Assembly (NCBI RefSeq): GCF_035685805.1
Contig: NZ_DASSAB010000026.1
Span: forward strand, 1-64,000
DNA length: 64,000 nt
Reading direction: 5' to 3'
Source: Dyella_A sp035685805
GTDB taxonomy: Bacteria; Pseudomonadota; Gammaproteobacteria; Xanthomonadales; Rhodanobacteraceae
Made by a program: the position numbers and the translations under genes. Below, piece by piece: positions 16,921 to 27,207 of this stretch. Every line of letters begins with the position of its first letter. Within the stretch, counting starts at the first letter, position 1. The notes beneath the pieces were generated by a model, which had not been told where the DNA came from, did no database searches, and saw nothing but the letters and a program-made list of their open reading frames with translations.

Positions 16921-16958
16921 GGGCCCGGCCGTCCGCTGGACGGCACCGGGGAAAACAC

Positions 16959-19900
16959 ATGCGGGCATGGCTGGTGGTGTTGCTGGGAATGGCGTGGTTC
17001 GCCGCCCCCTCGCCGGTCCGCGCGTTCGATCCGCCGGTGGCAAGCGGCGCGCTGCCCACGCCGCAGTTCCGCCGCTACGGCTCCGCCGACGGGCTGCCCA
17101 GCAGCAGTGTCTATGCGGTGGTGCAGGATCCCACCGGCGCCATGTGGTTCGGCACCAAGGGCGGGCTGGCGCGCTACGACGGCGTGCAGTTTGAAACCTT
17201 CCACCACGTGGCCGACGACCCCGGCTCGCTGCCGCACAACACGGTCGGGTCGCTGCTGGTGGACCACCAGGGGCGCCTGTGGACCGGCGGGCTGGAGGCG
17301 GGCCTCAACCGGTATCTGCCGGCCACCGGCACCTTCGCGCACTGGGCGCACGATCCGGCCAATCCGGCCAGCCTGGCCACCGACAAGGTGTGGACCATGG
17401 CGCAGACCGCCGACGGCACGCTGTGGGTGGGCACCGAGGAAGGCCTGGACCGGATGCGTGCCGACGGCACGCACTTCGACCACCTCGCGCCGCCGGCGGA
17501 CGCGGGTACGCCGGCGCGCTTCGGCGCGGTCGCCTCGCTGTTCGTGGATCGCCATGACCGGTTGTGGATCGGCAGCGCGCACGGCGTGTTCCGGCGCGAG
17601 CCGGACGGGCGCATCATCGCGATCCACGCCGAGCAGCCGACGCTGATAGACGCCTGGTCCATCGACGGCAATGCCGGCGACGACGAGATCCGCATCGCCG
17701 CCACGCGCGGGCTCTACCTGGTCGGCAAGGACGACGTGGCGCGTCCGTTCGAGGTGCCCGGCCTGCCGGCCACCAACATCATGAGCAGCGTGCGCGACCG
17801 CGACGGCCGGCTGTGGATCGGCACCCAGCGGGGCCTGTACCTGCAGCAGGCGCCGCACCAGCCGTTGATCGCGGTGATGGACAAGCCGGTGCTGTACGGC
17901 AACCTGCCCGGCACCTGGATCTGGAAGATGATCGTGGGCCGCGAGGGCGGGCTGTGGATCACCCTGTTCGACGGCGGCGTCGCCTACCTCGCGCCGGGCT
18001 GGCACGGGATGAGCCGCTACACGCACATTCCCGACGAGCCGGAGAGCCTGCGCGACTCGATGGCCACCGCGGTGGCCCACGCGCGCGACGAAACCGTGTG
18101 GGTGGGCGAGCGCGGCGGCCGGGTGGACAAGCTCGAGCCATCGACCGGCCGCGTGCAGCACGTGCTGTCGGGGCTGTACGGCGACGTGGTCGGCATGACC
18201 GAGGACGCCCAGCACAATCTGTGGATCGCCACCAAGGGCGCGCTCTACCGCTATGCGGCCGGCAAGCTGGACGAGGTCGATCCCGCGCATGCGCACTTCA
18301 GTCGCCCGCTGGAGGTGGAAGTGGGCCCGGATGGACGTCTGTACGCGCGCACTTTCGGCGAGGGCCTGTTCCGCATCGACCAGCGCACGTTGGCGGTCAG
18401 CCCGGTGCCTATCGTCGGCGCCACCGAGAAGGCGCGCTGGGGCAGCCAGATGACGCTGCGCTTTGGCGTGTTCTGGTACGCCGGCGACGGCGGCCTGCTG
18501 CGGCTGGATGCCCGGCACGAGCATTTCGAGCCGGTGCCGGGCGTGCGCAACGATCGTCCGGTCGACGCGTTCGACACCTCGCCGCAGGGGTTCTGGCTGG
18601 CGCGCAGCGATGGCCTGGAGCACTACCGGCTGGTCGGCGACGCGCTGGTGATCGATCGTAGTGTGCGCGCGGACGAGGGCTGGCCCTCGATCAACGTGGT
18701 CGACTTGCGCATCGATGCGCACGAGCGGTTGTGGATCTTCGGCAGCGACGGGCTGTGGCGGTTCGATCCGGGCACCGGCCGCTTCCGTGCGCTGGGGCTG
18801 CAGGACGGGCTGGCCAACGGCGAGTTCTTCCGTGGCTACAGCCACCTGGCCGACGGCACCATCTACGCGCCCACGTTCGGCGGCGTGATCGGCTTCAATC
18901 CCGACCGCATCGTCGAGCAGCAGAGCACGCCGCCACTGCACATCACCGGCGTGCGTGCGCGCCGCCACGGCAAGCTGCGCGAACTGCCCGCCGACGGCGT
19001 GCTGCGGATCGACTGGCGCGACCGCGAGATGAGCGTGGTGGCGCGCCTGTTCTCCTACATCGACCCCACCGCCAACCGTTACCGCTTCCGCATGGTCGGG
19101 CTGGACCAGGGTTGGGTGGAGGTAGGCAACCGCGGCGAGCGCGAATTTGCCGGACTGGTGCCCGGCGACTACACCCTGGAGGTGATGGGCGCCGGCGCCA
19201 GCGACCGCTGGGTCACGCTGGGCGAGCCGCTGCGCATCCACGTGGCCGCGCCGCCGTGGGCGCGTTGGTGGGCCTGGCTGGCGTATGCGCTGAGCGCGGT
19301 ACTGGTGGTGGCCTGGGCGCTGTGGCTGTGGCAACGGCGGTTGGCGCAGCGGCACCGGCTGGCGCTGTCCGAACAGCAGCGCCAGCTGGCCGAGCAGTCC
19401 AGCGCGGCCAAGACCACCTTCCTGGCCACGCTGAGCCACGAGATCCGCACGCCGATGACCGGCGTGATCGGCATGGCCGAGCTGCTGCTGTCCACGCCGC
19501 TGCGCGCGGAGCAGAACGACTACGCGCGCGCCATGCAGCGCTCCGGCGCGATGCTGCTCAAGCTGCTCAACGATGCGCTCGACCTGGCGCGGATCGAAGC
19601 GGGCCGCTTCGAGCTGGAGCTGGCGCCGTTCGATCCGCGCGAACTGCTGCGGGACGTGGCCGACCTTACCGCGGCGCAGGCGCAAGGCAAGGGCATCACC
19701 TTCGAGCTGCAGGTCTCGCCGACGCTGCCGCCACGGCTGCTCGGCGACGCGATGCGGATCAAGCAGATCTTGCTCAACCTCACCGGCAACGCAGTGAAGT
19801 TCACCGAATACGGCGGCGTGGTGCTGGCGGCGGAGTCCACCAGCCACGGCGTGACCTTCAGCGTGCGCGACACCGGCCCGGGCATTCCCGAGGCCAGCCA

Positions 19901-20558
19901 GTCGCGCCTGTTCCAGCGCTTCGAGCAGGAGCGCGGGCCGCGCCGCGGCGCCGGCAGCGGCCTGGGGCTAGCGATCTGCCGCGAGCTGGTCACGCTGATG
20001 CACGGGTCGATCGAGCTGGAGTCGCGGCTGGCCCACGGCAGCACGTTCCGGGTACGCCTGCCCCTGCAGGAGACCACCGAGGTTCCGCCGCCGGAACCCG
20101 CCGCGCCGCCCGCGCCACCGGCCGCGGCCGTCGCCGACCATCTGCGCGTGCTGCTGGTGGAGGACGATGCGATCGTGGCGGCGGTGATCCGCGGCCTGCT
20201 CGACGGCCAGGGACACACCGTGGTGAGCGCGGTGCACGGCCTGGGCGCGCTGGCCGAACTCAGCACCTGCGCCTTCGATGTGATGCTGCTGGACCTGGAC
20301 CTGCCCGGCGTAGACGGGTTTCAGGTGGCGCGACTGGTGCGCCAGCGCGAGTCGGGCCATCGGCGGCTGCCGATCGTGGCGATCACCGCGCGTTCGGGCG
20401 GCGACGAAGAGGTGCGCTCGCTGGCCTCGGGCATGGATGCATTCCTGCGCAAGCCGTTTTCCGGCGCGCAGCTGGCGCAGACCCTGGCGCAGGTGACGGC
20501 GTGGCGGTCGGCGCAGGACGCTCCGGAGCATCAGGCAGGGGCGCCGGCAGAGAGCTGA
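16959..20558 (+). CDS. Hybrid two-component sensor kinase with Reg_prop beta-propeller (tandem paralogue)
   Basis: A 1199-residue paralogue of the preceding gene with the same domain order: signal peptide (MRAWLVVLLGMAWFAAPSPV), Reg_prop sensor (LWVGTEEGLDRM, LWIGTQRGLYL), Y_Y_Y (NRYRFRMVGLDQGW), membrane helix, HisKA with His827, HATPase with NAVKFTEYG and GSGLGLAI, and a receiver with Asp1112. The kinase and receiver halves look much more alike between the two proteins than the propellers do, which fits duplication followed by sensor divergence. ATG 16959 has a GGGGA site; the frame is open far upstream, but only antisense-like sequence lies there. Confidence 0.92.
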   Translation: MRAWLVVLLGMAWFAAPSPVRAFDPPVASGALPTPQFRRYGSADGLPSSSVYAVVQDPTGAMWFGTKGGLARYDGVQFETFHHVADDPGSLPHNTVGSLLVDHQGRLWTGGLEAGLNRYLPATGTFAHWAHDPANPASLATDKVWTMAQTADGTLWVGTEEGLDRMRADGTHFDHLAPPADAGTPARFGAVASLFVDRHDRLWIGSAHGVFRREPDGRIIAIHAEQPTLIDAWSIDGNAGDDEIRIAATRGLYLVGKDDVARPFEVPGLPATNIMSSVRDRDGRLWIGTQRGLYLQQAPHQPLIAVMDKPVLYGNLPGTWIWKMIVGREGGLWITLFDGGVAYLAPGWHGMSRYTHIPDEPESLRDSMATAVAHARDETVWVGERGGRVDKLEPSTGRVQHVLSGLYGDVVGMTEDAQHNLWIATKGALYRYAAGKLDEVDPAHAHFSRPLEVEVGPDGRLYARTFGEGLFRIDQRTLAVSPVPIVGATEKARWGSQMTLRFGVFWYAGDGGLLRLDARHEHFEPVPGVRNDRPVDAFDTSPQGFWLARSDGLEHYRLVGDALVIDRSVRADEGWPSINVVDLRIDAHERLWIFGSDGLWRFDPGTGRFRALGLQDGLANGEFFRGYSHLADGTIYAPTFGGVIGFNPDRIVEQQSTPPLHITGVRARRHGKLRELPADGVLRIDWRDREMSVVARLFSYIDPTANRYRFRMVGLDQGWVEVGNRGEREFAGLVPGDYTLEVMGAGASDRWVTLGEPLRIHVAAPPWARWWAWLAYALSAVLVVAWALWLWQRRLAQRHRLALSEQQRQLAEQSSAAKTTFLATLSHEIRTPMTGVIGMAELLLSTPLRAEQNDYARAMQRSGAMLLKLLNDALDLARIEAGRFELELAPFDPRELLRDVADLTAAQAQGKGITFELQVSPTLPPRLLGDAMRIKQILLNLTGNAVKFTEYGGVVLAAESTSHGVTFSVRDTGPGIPEASQSRLFQRFEQERGPRRGAGSGLGLAICRELVTLMHGSIELESRLAHGSTFRVRLPLQETTEVPPPEPAAPPAPPAAAVADHLRVLLVEDDAIVAAVIRGLLDGQGHTVVSAVHGLGALAELSTCAFDVMLLDLDLPGVDGFQVARLVRQRESGHRRLPIVAITARSGGDEEVRSLASGMDAFLRKPFSGAQLAQTLAQVTAWRSAQDAPEHQAGAPAES

Positions 20559-20585
20559 GCCTGCGTGCCCGGAGCGGGCGCGCGC

Positions 20586-21008
20586 TTACATGTCGAACTT
20601 GTTCACCTCGAACCCGCGCCGCGCGTACTCGCGCCAGCGGGCGCGCGAGCCGGTGCGTTCGGCCTCGTCGGCGGCGACCACTTCCAGCACGCGCTCGAAC
20701 GTCAGCGTGGGGCACTCCTCGCGCAGGTTGATCACCAGCGGGCGGTCGGCCGTCTCCACGCCCGGCGGCACGATCAGCACCGCGGTGTCGGCATCGTCGT
20801 CGTCGCCGGCCAGCTGGTGCGGAAGGAAGGCGTCCTCGTCGAACGACCACAGCAGGTCGTCCACCGCCTCGGCCTGCTCGAAGTCACGCACCAGGATCAG
20901 CGTGGGCTGCTGTGCCGCGAATGCGCGCTTGGTCAGCTCGCACACCAGCAGCAGCGGCTGCTCGCGGAAGCGCGGCTTGTCGATCAGGTAGAAATCGGCG
21001 CGGGGCAT
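20586..21008 (-). CDS. holC: DNA polymerase III chi subunit
   Basis: A 140-residue protein beginning MPRADFYLID, typical of HolC, with the family features ACELTKRAF-like LVCELTKRAF, LWSFDEDAFLPHQL and RWREYARRGFEVNKFDM at the C-terminus. Chi links the clamp loader to single-strand binding protein. It lies downstream of pepA on the same strand, the usual pepA-holC order. The frame is open to 21116, but ATG 21008 matches the family start and the upstream part is repeat sequence. Confidence 0.92.
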   Translation of the reverse strand: MPRADFYLIDKPRFREQPLLLVCELTKRAFAAQQPTLILVRDFEQAEAVDDLLWSFDEDAFLPHQLAGDDDDADTAVLIVPPGVETADRPLVINLREECPTLTFERVLEVVAADEAERTGSRARWREYARRGFEVNKFDM

Positions 21009-21022
21009 GGGGTTACAGCGCA

Positions 21023-21162
21023 GGGAACGGGGAACGCGGAACGGGGAACGTGACCAGGGTGCGCAGTCGCCACTTCGGCGCTCGCTCCGGCTGCAGGGAA
21101 AAACGGCTGACGGCACGGCGTCGAGATGCCGTGCGTTCCCCGTTTCCCGTTCCCCGTTCCCC
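21023..21162. repeat. Long inverted repeat of GGGAACGGGGAACG units
   Basis: Two near-perfect GGGAACG/GGAACGGGGAACG units (21023-21050) face a complementary array of CGTTCCCC units (21134-21162). A smaller hairpin ACGGCAC...ATGCCGT lies between them. It could fold into a long stem between pepA and holC, and so attenuate or protect the bicistronic mRNA. Similar low-complexity inverted arrays occur between genes in this bacterial order. Confidence 0.65.
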
Positions 21163-21170
21163 GCCCCTCA

Positions 21171-22658
21171 TCAGCCGCGATCCAGCAGCCACTGCGCCAG
21201 CAGCGACACCGGGCGACCGGTGGCCAGACCCTTGCGGCCCTCGTCCCACGCCGTGCCGGCGATGTCCAGGTGCGCCCAGCGCTGGCCTTCGGTGAAGCGC
21301 GACAGGAAGCAGCCCGCGGTGATCGCGCCGGCGCTCTTGCCGCCGATGTTGGCGACGTCGGCGAAGCCCGATTCCAGCTGCACCTGGTAGTCGTCCCACA
21401 GCGGCAGGCGCCAGGCGCGGTCCAGCGCGGTCTCGCCGGCGGCGACCAGCTCGGCGGCGAGGTCGTCGTGCTTGCTCATCACGGCGGAGGCATGCTTGCC
21501 CAGCGCCACGACGCAGGCGCCGGTGAGCGTGGCGGCGTCGATGATGGTGTGCGGCTTGTAGGTCTGCGCGGTCCAGGTGAGCGCGTCGCACAGGATCAGC
21601 CGGCCTTCGGCGTCGGTGTTGAGCACTTCGATGGTGAGGCCCGAGAGGCTGGTGAGCACGTCGCTGGGGCGGTAGCTGTCGCCGTCGGGCATGTTCTCCA
21701 CGCTCGGCACCACGCACACCAGGTTGCTCTTGACACCCAGCTTCACCGCCGCGACGAATGCGCCCAGCACGCCGGCCGCGCCGCCCATGTCGAACTTCAT
21801 CTCTTCCATGCCCGGGCCGGGCTTGAGGCTGATGCCGCCGGAGTCGAAGGTCACGCCCTTGCCGACGAATGCGTAGGGCGCGTCGCCTTCGTTGCCGCCC
21901 TTGTACTCCAGCGCGATCAGGCGCGGCTTGTTGGCCGAGCCGCGGCCCACGGCCAGCAGCGAGCCAAAGCCGAGCTTCTCCATTTCCACTTCATCCAGCA
22001 CGCGGCAGCTGACCTTGTCGCCCTCGCCATCGGCGAAGGCCTGCGCCTGGTCGGCGATGTAGGCCGGGGTGCAGATGTTCGGCGGCAGGTTGGCCAGCTC
22101 GCGCGCGAAGCGCACGCCCTCGGCGATGGCCAGGCCCTGGTCCAGCCCGGCGCGGGCATCGTCCGGGGCGGCGAACATCATCGTGGCCAGCTCGGGCTGG
22201 CTGCTCTTGTCGCGCGGCTTGAAGGTGGCCGTGTAGCGATAGTTGGCATGGTCGGCCGCCAGCACCGCAGTGCGCAGGCGCCAGCTGGCGTCGCGGCCGG
22301 GCACGTCCAGTTCGGTGAGGAACGAGGCGGCGCTGTCTACCGGCAGCTTGCCCAGCGCGCGGGCGGCGTCGGCGTTGATCCGCTGGAAGCGTGCCGCGTC
22401 GAACGATTTCTGCGGGCCCATGCCCACCACCAGCACGCGCCGCGCGGTGACGCCGGCGGGCGCGAACAGCAGCGTGGCGCTGCCACCCTTGCCGGTGATG
22501 TCGCCGCTTTCCACCTGCCGCTTGATGGCGCCTTCGGCTGCGCTGTCGATCCGCGCCGCGGCGCTGGAGAGCACGCCACCTTCGAACACGCCGACCACCA
22601 CGCAGGCGGCATCGACGGTTTCGGGAGAGGCGTTGGCAAGGCTGAACTGAAGCGTCAT
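21171..22658 (-). CDS. pepA: Leucyl aminopeptidase (M17)
   Basis: A 495-residue cytosolic aminopeptidase of family M17, which uses two metal ions to remove N-terminal residues. The C-terminal catalytic domain shows the metal/catalytic blocks VGKGVTFDSGGISLK, FDMGGAAGVLGAF, and the signature NTDAEGRLILCDAL. The length and the N-terminal macro-like domain are normal. In some bacteria PepA also binds DNA as an architectural factor. ATG 22658 starts MTLQFSLANAS, 99 bp from the divergent lptF. Confidence 0.95.
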   Translation of the reverse strand: MTLQFSLANASPETVDAACVVVGVFEGGVLSSAAARIDSAAEGAIKRQVESGDITGKGGSATLLFAPAGVTARRVLVVGMGPQKSFDAARFQRINADAARALGKLPVDSAASFLTELDVPGRDASWRLRTAVLAADHANYRYTATFKPRDKSSQPELATMMFAAPDDARAGLDQGLAIAEGVRFARELANLPPNICTPAYIADQAQAFADGEGDKVSCRVLDEVEMEKLGFGSLLAVGRGSANKPRLIALEYKGGNEGDAPYAFVGKGVTFDSGGISLKPGPGMEEMKFDMGGAAGVLGAFVAAVKLGVKSNLVCVVPSVENMPDGDSYRPSDVLTSLSGLTIEVLNTDAEGRLILCDALTWTAQTYKPHTIIDAATLTGACVVALGKHASAVMSKHDDLAAELVAAGETALDRAWRLPLWDDYQVQLESGFADVANIGGKSAGAITAGCFLSRFTEGQRWAHLDIAGTAWDEGRKGLATGRPVSLLAQWLLDRG

Positions 22659-22757
22659 GGAAGGGTCCTGCGGTGGGCGCCGGCATAGCCGGACAGGCTA
22701 GACTTGCGGTTTGCCAGCACCCTCGAGGGTGTGGCGCGGGACCCTCGATTCTATCGC

Positions 22758-23876
22758 ATGCTGAGCATCCTCGACCGTTACTTCCTGCGCGAGCTGGGCC
22801 AGACCATGGCCGCCACCGCGATCGTGCTCGTCACGGTGCTGGCCGGCAGCAGCTTCGCGCACGTGCTGCAGCAGGTCGCCAACGGCAGCTATCCGGCCAG
22901 CGTGATGTTCCAGGTGCTGGGCCTGAACATGCTCGACGGGCTGTCGAACCTGCTGCCGCTGTCGGGCTACGTGGGTGCGCTGTGGTCGATGGGGCGCATG
23001 TACCGCGAAAGCGAGATGCACGTGCTGGCCTCGTCCGGCATGGGCGCCCGCGGCCTGCTGCGGCCGGTGGCGATGCTGGCCGTCGCCATCGCGCTGGCGG
23101 TGGGCGCGGTGTCGCTGTGGCTGGGGCCGTGGGCCTCGCGCACGTCCAATGCGCTGGTGGACGCGGCCAACCGCTCGGTGATTGCCGCTGGCCTGGACGC
23201 CGGCCGCTTTACCGAGCTGCCGGGCAAGGACGGCGTGATCTTCGTCGACACGCTCAGCCGCGACGGCAGCGAGCTCGGCAAGACCTTCATCGCCACCGAG
23301 CGCAAGGGCGACGACGGGCTCACCCACCTGCGCGTGATCACCGGCGACAGCGGCCAGCTGTATCAGGAGAGCGACGGCAACGGGCGCTTCCTGGCGCTGC
23401 TCGACGGCTGGCAGTACGAGCTGCCGCTGGGCGCGGACAACTGGCGGCGCATCCGCTACCAGCGCAACGACGCTTCGCTGACCAACGTGCAGGGCGGCGA
23501 CAGCGACAACGATCCGATCCACAACCTCGACACCCTGGCACTGGCGCGCACCGACACCGCCGAGGCGCGGGCCGAGCTGGCCTGGCGGATCGGCTCGCCG
23601 GTGATGGCGCTGGTGCTGATGATGCTGTCGCTGCCGCTGGCGAAGCAGAACCCGCGCGAGGCGCGCTACGGCCGGTTGCTGCTGGCGGTGCTGGCGTTCT
23701 TCCTTTACGAGAACCTGCTGGCGCTGTGCAACGGGCAGATCAGCAAGGGCCACTGGCACAGCGCGTGGCCGATGTGGCTGGTGAGCCTGGTGACGTTCGC
23801 GATCGGCGCGTGGATCTTCCGCAGCCAGTACCAGCCGCGCCGCGTGCCCGCGCGCCGCCCGCGGGTGAGCGCATGA
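22758..23876 (+). CDS. lptF: LPS export ABC transporter permease LptF
   Basis: A 372-residue inner-membrane permease of the LptB2FG complex that extracts lipopolysaccharide for transport to the outer membrane. It begins MLSILDRYFLRELGQTM, as in LptF. It has six membrane segments with a periplasmic beta-jellyroll between the third and fourth (about 130-270). Conserved motifs include YRESEMHVLASSGMG and LSLPLAKQNPREARYG. The frame is open to 22704, but ATG 22758 matches the family. It overlaps lptG by 4 nt (ATGA). Confidence 0.95.
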   Translation: MLSILDRYFLRELGQTMAATAIVLVTVLAGSSFAHVLQQVANGSYPASVMFQVLGLNMLDGLSNLLPLSGYVGALWSMGRMYRESEMHVLASSGMGARGLLRPVAMLAVAIALAVGAVSLWLGPWASRTSNALVDAANRSVIAAGLDAGRFTELPGKDGVIFVDTLSRDGSELGKTFIATERKGDDGLTHLRVITGDSGQLYQESDGNGRFLALLDGWQYELPLGADNWRRIRYQRNDASLTNVQGGDSDNDPIHNLDTLALARTDTAEARAELAWRIGSPVMALVLMMLSLPLAKQNPREARYGRLLLAVLAFFLYENLLALCNGQISKGHWHSAWPMWLVSLVTFAIGAWIFRSQYQPRRVPARRPRVSA

Positions 23877-24973
23877 GCCCGATGCGCGTGCGCCGGGTCG
23901 ACTGGCTGATCGGCACCACGGTGCTCGGCGCGCTGCTCACGGTGTGGTTCCTCATCGCCGGGCTCGACGCGGTGCTGCAGTTCCTGCGCCAGCTCGGCCA
24001 CGTCGGTAAGAACGGTTTCACCGTCACCGACGCGGCGCTGTACGTGCTGGTGACCTTCCCGCGCCGGCTGTACGAGAACTTCGGCTACGCCACGGTGATC
24101 GGCGGACTGCTCGGGCTGGGCGGCCTGGCCGGCAGCGGTGAGCTGACGGCGCTGCGTGCGGCCGGCATGTCGCAACTGCGCATCGCCGCCTCCGCCGCGG
24201 GCGTGGTGGCGGTGCTGATCGTGGGCGTGGTGATCCTCGGTGAGACCGCCGCGCCGTGGGGCGACCAGCAGGCGCAGGCGATGCAGCTGCGCCAGAAGGG
24301 TGGCGCCGTCGGCATGGCCGGCTCCAGCGGGCTCTGGGCGCGTGACGGCAACCGCGTGATCAACGCCAAGGCCAGCCTGCTCAAGGAAGTGAAAGGCCAC
24401 AACCAGGTGGAACTGGCCGACGTGCGCGTGTTCACCTTCGCCGACGACGGCGAGCTCACCCGGCTCGACTGGGCACGCGGCGCGCAGCACGACGGCAGGC
24501 ACTGGACGCTCACCGGCGTGCGCACCACCACCCTGGACGCGGCCGGCACGCACACCACCACCGCCGCCAGCGCGCCGTGGGACGCCAAGCTCAACCCGCG
24601 CGTGCTGGAGCAGTCGCTGGTGCAGCCGCAGTACCTGCCGATGCGCGACCTGCGGCGCAACATCCGCTACCTGGAAAGCAACGGCCAGAGCCCGGGCGTC
24701 TACGCGGTGGCGTTCTGGACCCGCGCGCTGTACCCGCTCAACGTGCTGGTGCTGGTGCTGTGCGCGATGCCGTTCGCCTTCGGCAGCCTGCGTTCGGGCG
24801 GGCTGGGCAAGCGCATCTTCATCGGCATCCTGATCGCCATCGCGTGGTACTTCCTGCAGCAGGCGATGATCAACTTCGGCACCGTCTACGGCGTGCCGCC
24901 GCTGCTGGCCAACCTGCTGCCGGCCACGGTGCTGGCGATCGCCGCGTGGTTCTACTTCCGCCGCCATCGCTGA
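23873..24973 (+). CDS. lptG: LPS export ABC transporter permease LptG
   Basis: A 366-residue partner of LptF. Six membrane segments surround a periplasmic domain (about 130-265). Family motifs are ENFGYATVIGGLLGLGGLAG, GELTALRAAGMS and ALYPLNVLVLVLCAMPFAFG. ATG 23873 overlaps the lptF stop; a second ATG nine bases on (23882) is also possible. The usual gene order pepA / lptF-lptG is conserved. The ATPase LptB is not in this window. Confidence 0.95.
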   Translation: MSPMRVRRVDWLIGTTVLGALLTVWFLIAGLDAVLQFLRQLGHVGKNGFTVTDAALYVLVTFPRRLYENFGYATVIGGLLGLGGLAGSGELTALRAAGMSQLRIAASAAGVVAVLIVGVVILGETAAPWGDQQAQAMQLRQKGGAVGMAGSSGLWARDGNRVINAKASLLKEVKGHNQVELADVRVFTFADDGELTRLDWARGAQHDGRHWTLTGVRTTTLDAAGTHTTTAASAPWDAKLNPRVLEQSLVQPQYLPMRDLRRNIRYLESNGQSPGVYAVAFWTRALYPLNVLVLVLCAMPFAFGSLRSGGLGKRIFIGILIAIAWYFLQQAMINFGTVYGVPPLLANLLPATVLAIAAWFYFRRHR

Positions 24974-24977
24974 GTAC

Positions 24978-24992
24978 CGGCGCAAGGCGCCG
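24978..24992. terminator. Short hairpin between convergent genes
   Basis: CGGCGC-AAG-GCGCCG is a perfect 6-bp stem in the 20-bp gap between the convergent lptG and CDF transporter genes. It lacks a T-run, so it may act only as an mRNA 3' end barrier. Confidence 0.35.
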
Positions 24993-24993
24993 C

Positions 24994-25968
24994 TCAGTGC
25001 GTGAGCTTGTCCTGCTGCCCCAGCGCGGCGCGGCGTGCGCGCCAGGTCTGCGGCGTCTGCGGCTTGATGAACAGCGCGGCCAGCTCCGGGTGCTCGGCCT
25101 TGGCGCGCGATTCGATGCGGCCGATGCAGGCCTCGATCTGCGGCGTGGCCAGTGCGTCCTCGAACTCGGCGCTGAGCGCGGCGACCATCCGGTTCGGGCC
25201 CATCTGCACGGTCAGCACGCCGTTGGCGGTGCGCACGTCGTCATCGTCCCCGGCGATGCGCATCAGTGATTGCGCCACGCCGGGGCGGGCCGACTCGCCG
25301 ATCAGCAGGCCCTTGGTCTCGCGCGCCATGAGCAGTGCCGAACACGCCAGCACCGCACCGATGCCCAGCGAGGCGATGCCGTCGAACACCGGCATCTGGA
25401 GCATCTGCGCCAGGCCGAGCCCGGCGGCGGCGATCAGCAGGCCCAGCAGCGCGGCGCTGTCCTCGAGCAACACCGAGAACACGCTCGGATCCTTGCTTTG
25501 CCGGAATGCCTCGACGTAGCCCTGCTTGCCCTTGCGCCGGCGGAACTCGCGCAGCGCCATCCACCATGAGCCGCCTTCGAACAGCACCGACACCCCCAGC
25601 ACGATCAGGCTCGGCAGCGGATCCTCCACCGCCTGCGGATGGCGGATGTGCGACACGCCCTCGTAGAACGACACGCCGGCGCCCATCGACAGCACCAGCA
25701 GGGCCACGATGAAGCTCCAGAAATACAGCTCGCGCCCGTAGCCGAACGGATGGCTGTCGTCGGCCGGCTTGCGCGCGCGGTGCAGGCCGTACAGCAGCAG
25801 CACCTCGTTCATCGTGTCCACCAGCGAGTGCACGCCCTCGCTCAGCATCGCCGAGCTGCCCGAAAAGGCGGCGGCGGTGAACTTGGCCACCGCGATGGCG
25901 AGGTTGCCGACCAGCGCGGCAATCACCACGGTGTTCGACTCTCCCCCCTTGCGATCCTGGCTGGCCAT
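24994..25968 (-). CDS. Cation diffusion facilitator family transporter
   Basis: A 324-residue inner-membrane CDF transporter with about six helices. The second helix carries HSLVDTMNE (the HxxxD metal site). The fifth carries LLEDSAALLGLLIAA, where Asp/Glu replace the usual His, as in the ZNT9-like subgroup, so the metal specificity is uncertain. The C-terminal cytoplasmic domain is short (about 245-320). ATG 25968 is chosen for its AGGAG site; the frame is open to 26136. Confidence 0.88.
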   Translation of the reverse strand: MASQDRKGGESNTVVIAALVGNLAIAVAKFTAAAFSGSSAMLSEGVHSLVDTMNEVLLLYGLHRARKPADDSHPFGYGRELYFWSFIVALLVLSMGAGVSFYEGVSHIRHPQAVEDPLPSLIVLGVSVLFEGGSWWMALREFRRRKGKQGYVEAFRQSKDPSVFSVLLEDSAALLGLLIAAAGLGLAQMLQMPVFDGIASLGIGAVLACSALLMARETKGLLIGESARPGVAQSLMRIAGDDDDVRTANGVLTVQMGPNRMVAALSAEFEDALATPQIEACIGRIESRAKAEHPELAALFIKPQTPQTWRARRAALGQQDKLTH

Positions 25969-26150
25969 GCAGTGCTCCTGAAGCGGGCGGAAGTCCCGAC
26001 CATGCCCGCGCCGGCGTGGATGGCCCGTGGAAGCGCGCCCGTCCGATGCCGCGGTCGCGAAGCGTCGCCATGGCGTGTGGCGGCTTGTCCGGAGCGGGGC
26101 GCTGCGGTCATGCTGCGCGCTTGTTTGTTCTTGCATGAGGAGTGACGCCA

Positions 26151-27167
<1,017 letters not shown>

Positions 27168-27207
27168 GCGCGCCAGTCACGCGTGCGCGTCGAGCGCGCA
27201 GGGTCGA

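Noticed and set aside
15585..16958. N-terminal extension of the second kinase into the first
   Set aside because: Only the frame is open; the region is the out-of-frame reading of the first kinase, and ATG 16959 opens a clear signal peptide.
13225..17043. A 1272-residue minus-strand open frame
   Set aside because: It is the antisense of the first sensor kinase and consists of Arg/His/Gln-rich sequence typical of high-GC antisense frames.
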